DNA of 7,257 nt, taken from contig JAJAYS010000257.1 of the NCBI GenBank assembly GCA_026786065.1, positions 1 through 7,257 on the forward strand, given 5' to 3'. Numbering within the stretch: the stretch's first letter is position 1; each line of letters begins with the position of its first letter. Both the position numbers and the translations under genes were made by a program. Under the pieces are notes generated by a model. The model made no database searches and was not told the origin of the DNA. It saw only the letters and a list, made by a program, of their open reading frames with translations. Source of the stretch: Polaromonas sp. Lineage in GTDB: Bacteria > Pseudomonadota > Gammaproteobacteria > Burkholderiales > Burkholderiaceae_C. Positions 6,031-7,257 of the stretch are shown here, piece after piece.

Positions 6031-7094
6031 CTGCACAGCCCGAGAATCCGCTGCTGCTGCGGGCACATTTTTGCCGACGGTGCCGCCGCCTTCACGGGGG
6101 TTTCAGGCTTGGCTCTCGCGGTGATGCACGAGCGAAGTTCGCGCGTCGTCGGCGGATAGTAGGTCCAGCCGCGACCGAGATCGGGCAGGGCCAGCTCGAC
6201 CTCACGCCACTTCGGGTGGCCTTTTTCCTGCAGTACTCCGAAGTTCTGGCACAGCGAACGCGCCATGCCTCGCAGGTGTTTTTCGGTGTCCGGGCCCTGG
6301 AAATCGTAAGTCACCAGAAACGCCTTGACCGCCAACCCGGGGATATCGGATTCAAGCAGGTTTGGATAATTGGTGGCCCGGACATTGGCCTGGAAGTAGG
6401 TCTCCAGAACGCCTTTGCTCGATGCGTGCTTGGCGTCGAACTTCAGCAGTTTGATCAGCACGCGCGACTCCGGCTTCATATCGACAAACAGTTTGGCCGG
6501 CTGGCCGGCCACGACGGCAACCACGTCAACAGTTTTGTCGGTGACCAGTTTGACCAGCGCCTCTTCGTTGGAAAGGTAGCTGGTGCTTGCGTCCGGCATC
6601 GCCTCGCCGAACATCAACCGGTAAAGCGTTGCAGACGTCAGCGCGGTGCCACTTCCCTGCTCGCCGGCATTCAGCTTGGCATTGTTGATCTCGTGAATGA
6701 AATTGCGCTCCGAGTCGGCTCGCACAACAAAGTGAATCTCTTCGTTGTAGAGCGGCATGATGACCCGCAACGGCCGCATCAGCGTGCGGGCTGCCGCGTT
6801 GCCGGCGGCGGCAAGATCGACAAAGGACTGATAAACGTCCGACTGGACCAATGCCAGTTTGACGCCGGGCTCGTACCTCAACAGCCGGGCGTTGTCTGCC
6901 GATCCGGCCGACGGCAAGGCGTCAAGCTTGATGTCCGCCGAAGGCGCAACAAACTCGGCGAGATCGCGCCCGATCCGGATGTAGGTTCCCCGCTCGGAAG
7001 CAGTCACGATTTTGTAATTCGCCGCAGCGAAGGCCACTGACGCGTGGCCAAGCAGCCCCACGGCCAGCAGCAGGCTCAAAACCAGTTGGCTCAT
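6027..7094 (-). CDS. TAXI-family (TRAP-type) periplasmic solute-binding protein
   Basis: This is a 355-residue protein with an N-terminal hydrophobic segment (residues 4-20) and an AFA|A site around residues 21-24, consistent with Sec export to the periplasm. The mature start NYKIVTASERGTYIRIGRDL resembles the TAXI opening (GT..GTYY..G..IA). Further landmarks are SAGSADNARLL, KLALVQSDVYQSF, IHFVVRADS, GEQGSGTALTSATLYRLM and DVVAVVAGQPAKL. Family knowledge: TAXI proteins bind small acids such as glutamate or 2-oxoglutarate and feed fused TRAP membrane subunits. No membrane subunit is seen here, so it may be an orphan sensor or binding protein. The last 35 residues form a Pro/Ala/Lys-rich linker ending in CPQQQRILGLCS, a tail not expected in TAXI proteins. 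The signal peptide has no positive residue before the hydrophobic core, which is unusual (see the leader ORF). It follows the 7128-7257 gene after 33 bases, probably as an operon. Confidence 0.85.
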   Translation of the reverse strand: MSQLVLSLLLAVGLLGHASVAFAAANYKIVTASERGTYIRIGRDLAEFVAPSADIKLDALPSAGSADNARLLRYEPGVKLALVQSDVYQSFVDLAAAGNAAARTLMRPLRVIMPLYNEEIHFVVRADSERNFIHEINNAKLNAGEQGSGTALTSATLYRLMFGEAMPDASTSYLSNEEALVKLVTDKTVDVVAVVAGQPAKLFVDMKPESRVLIKLLKFDAKHASSKGVLETYFQANVRATNYPNLLESDIPGLAVKAFLVTYDFQGPDTEKHLRGMARSLCQNFGVLQEKGHPKWREVELALPDLGRGWTYYPPTTRELRSCITARAKPETPVKAAAPSAKMCPQQQRILGLCS

Positions 7095-7108
7095 GCTAGT
7101 TCTCTCAT
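7091..7108 (-). CDS. Five-codon leader ORF (MRELA) overlapping the TAXI start
   Basis: ATG AGA GAA CTA GCA TGA runs from 7108 to 7091. Its stop shares ATGA with the TAXI ATG at 7094. It has a strong ribosome binding site (AGGTAGGA, 7122-7115) six bases upstream, whereas the TAXI ATG itself has only GAGAG. Translation of this mini-ORF would deliver ribosomes to the TAXI start by reinitiation. An alternative is that a one-base change separated an original N-terminus (MREL...) from the rest, which would explain the missing basic residue in the signal peptide. Expression of so short a peptide cannot be shown from sequence. Confidence 0.4.
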   Translation of the reverse strand: MRELA

Positions 7109-7114
7109 GCTGTT

Positions 7115-7122
7115 TCCTACCT
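7115..7122 (-). promoter_or_regulatory. Strong ribosome binding site before the leader ORF
   Basis: The minus strand reads AGGTAGGA, followed by AACAGC and ATG (7108). The spacing suits the 5-codon leader ORF and is too long (20 bases) for the TAXI ATG at 7094. Confidence 0.6.
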
Positions 7123-7127
7123 GTTAG

Positions 7128-7257
7128 TTACTTACCCGGATTACAAAGTCCCAGGGCGGCGACTGCGTCGGGACACTTGCTGGATGCCGACGGCGACGGC
7201 AATGGGGATGGGGCGTGATCCTGGCGGCTCTTGCCTTGGTCATTGGTTGCCGGCACC
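7128..7257 (-). CDS. C-terminal end of an unidentified protein with a C-P-x5-L-G-L-C tail (5' part outside window)
   Basis: The last 42 residues are visible, ending at TAA 7128-7130. The sequence is hydrophilic, with a Pro/Ser-rich stretch (APSPLPSPSASS) leading to KCPDAVAALGLCNPGK. The final motif C-P-x5-L-G-L-C is spaced exactly as in the tail of the downstream TAXI protein. It is likely the upstream gene of the same operon (33-base gap). The body of the protein is not in the window, so its family is unknown; it could be a second solute-binding protein or a partner secreted to the same compartment. The frame is supported by the tail match rather than by length. Confidence 0.6.
   Translation of the reverse strand, partial: VPATNDQGKSRQDHAPSPLPSPSASSKCPDAVAALGLCNPGK

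Noticed and set aside
6216..7040. Plus-strand open frame (274 codons) opposite the TAXI gene
   Set aside because: It is antisense to a recognisable binding protein, and its residue composition (many Val/Gly/Arg/His/Gln) is typical of a GC-rich shadow frame.
7180..7219. Plus-strand reading LDADGDGNGDGA resembling a calcium-binding DxDGDGxxD repeat before a TGA
   Set aside because: The opposite strand in this place gives a Pro/Ser linker and a Cys tail matching the downstream protein at identical spacing, which is better evidence; the acidic repeat is only one unit.

Overview
The window is GC-rich DNA from a Gram-negative proteobacterium, most likely a betaproteobacterium. This is inferred from the YhdP-type AsmA-like protein, the TAXI-type periplasmic binding protein, the RAYT-type transposase and the codon usage. 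The genus cannot be read from the sequence.

Layout. Bases 2-1423 (+) hold the 3' part of a yhdP-like gene for envelope lipid transport. Bases 1440-2449 hold a complete REP-associated (Y1/HUH) tyrosine transposase gene on the minus strand. It is bracketed by a perfect 16-bp inverted repeat plus an outer 10-bp inverted repeat, with a GGGGTCA copy duplicated on the right side only. Bases 2538-5532 (-) form a compact three-gene cluster: wecB (UDP-GlcNAc 2-epimerase), an unassigned 371-residue alpha/alpha-toroid-like protein, and a TagA/WecG/CpsF (GT26) glycosyltransferase. The epimerase would make UDP-ManNAc and the transferase would place ManNAc (or a derivative) on a lipid-linked sugar. The toroid protein is the unexplained partner.

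Bases 5533-6026 have no intact gene but are not featureless. They contain plus-strand remnants in three different frames: a possible galE-like scrap, a CHASE3 sensor-domain scrap, and the body of a RelB/DinJ antitoxin without its N-terminal DNA-binding part. Bases 6027-7094 (-) encode a secreted TAXI-type solute-binding protein. Bases 7128-7257 (-) are the 3' end of the preceding gene in the same direction. That protein fragment ends in the same C-P-x5-L-G-L-C tail as the TAXI protein. Between the two lies a 5-codon leader ORF with a better ribosome binding site than the TAXI start itself.

The points most worth following up are the toroid protein in the ManNAc cluster, the shared Cys tail of the two adjacent proteins, the leader ORF, and the fragment graveyard.
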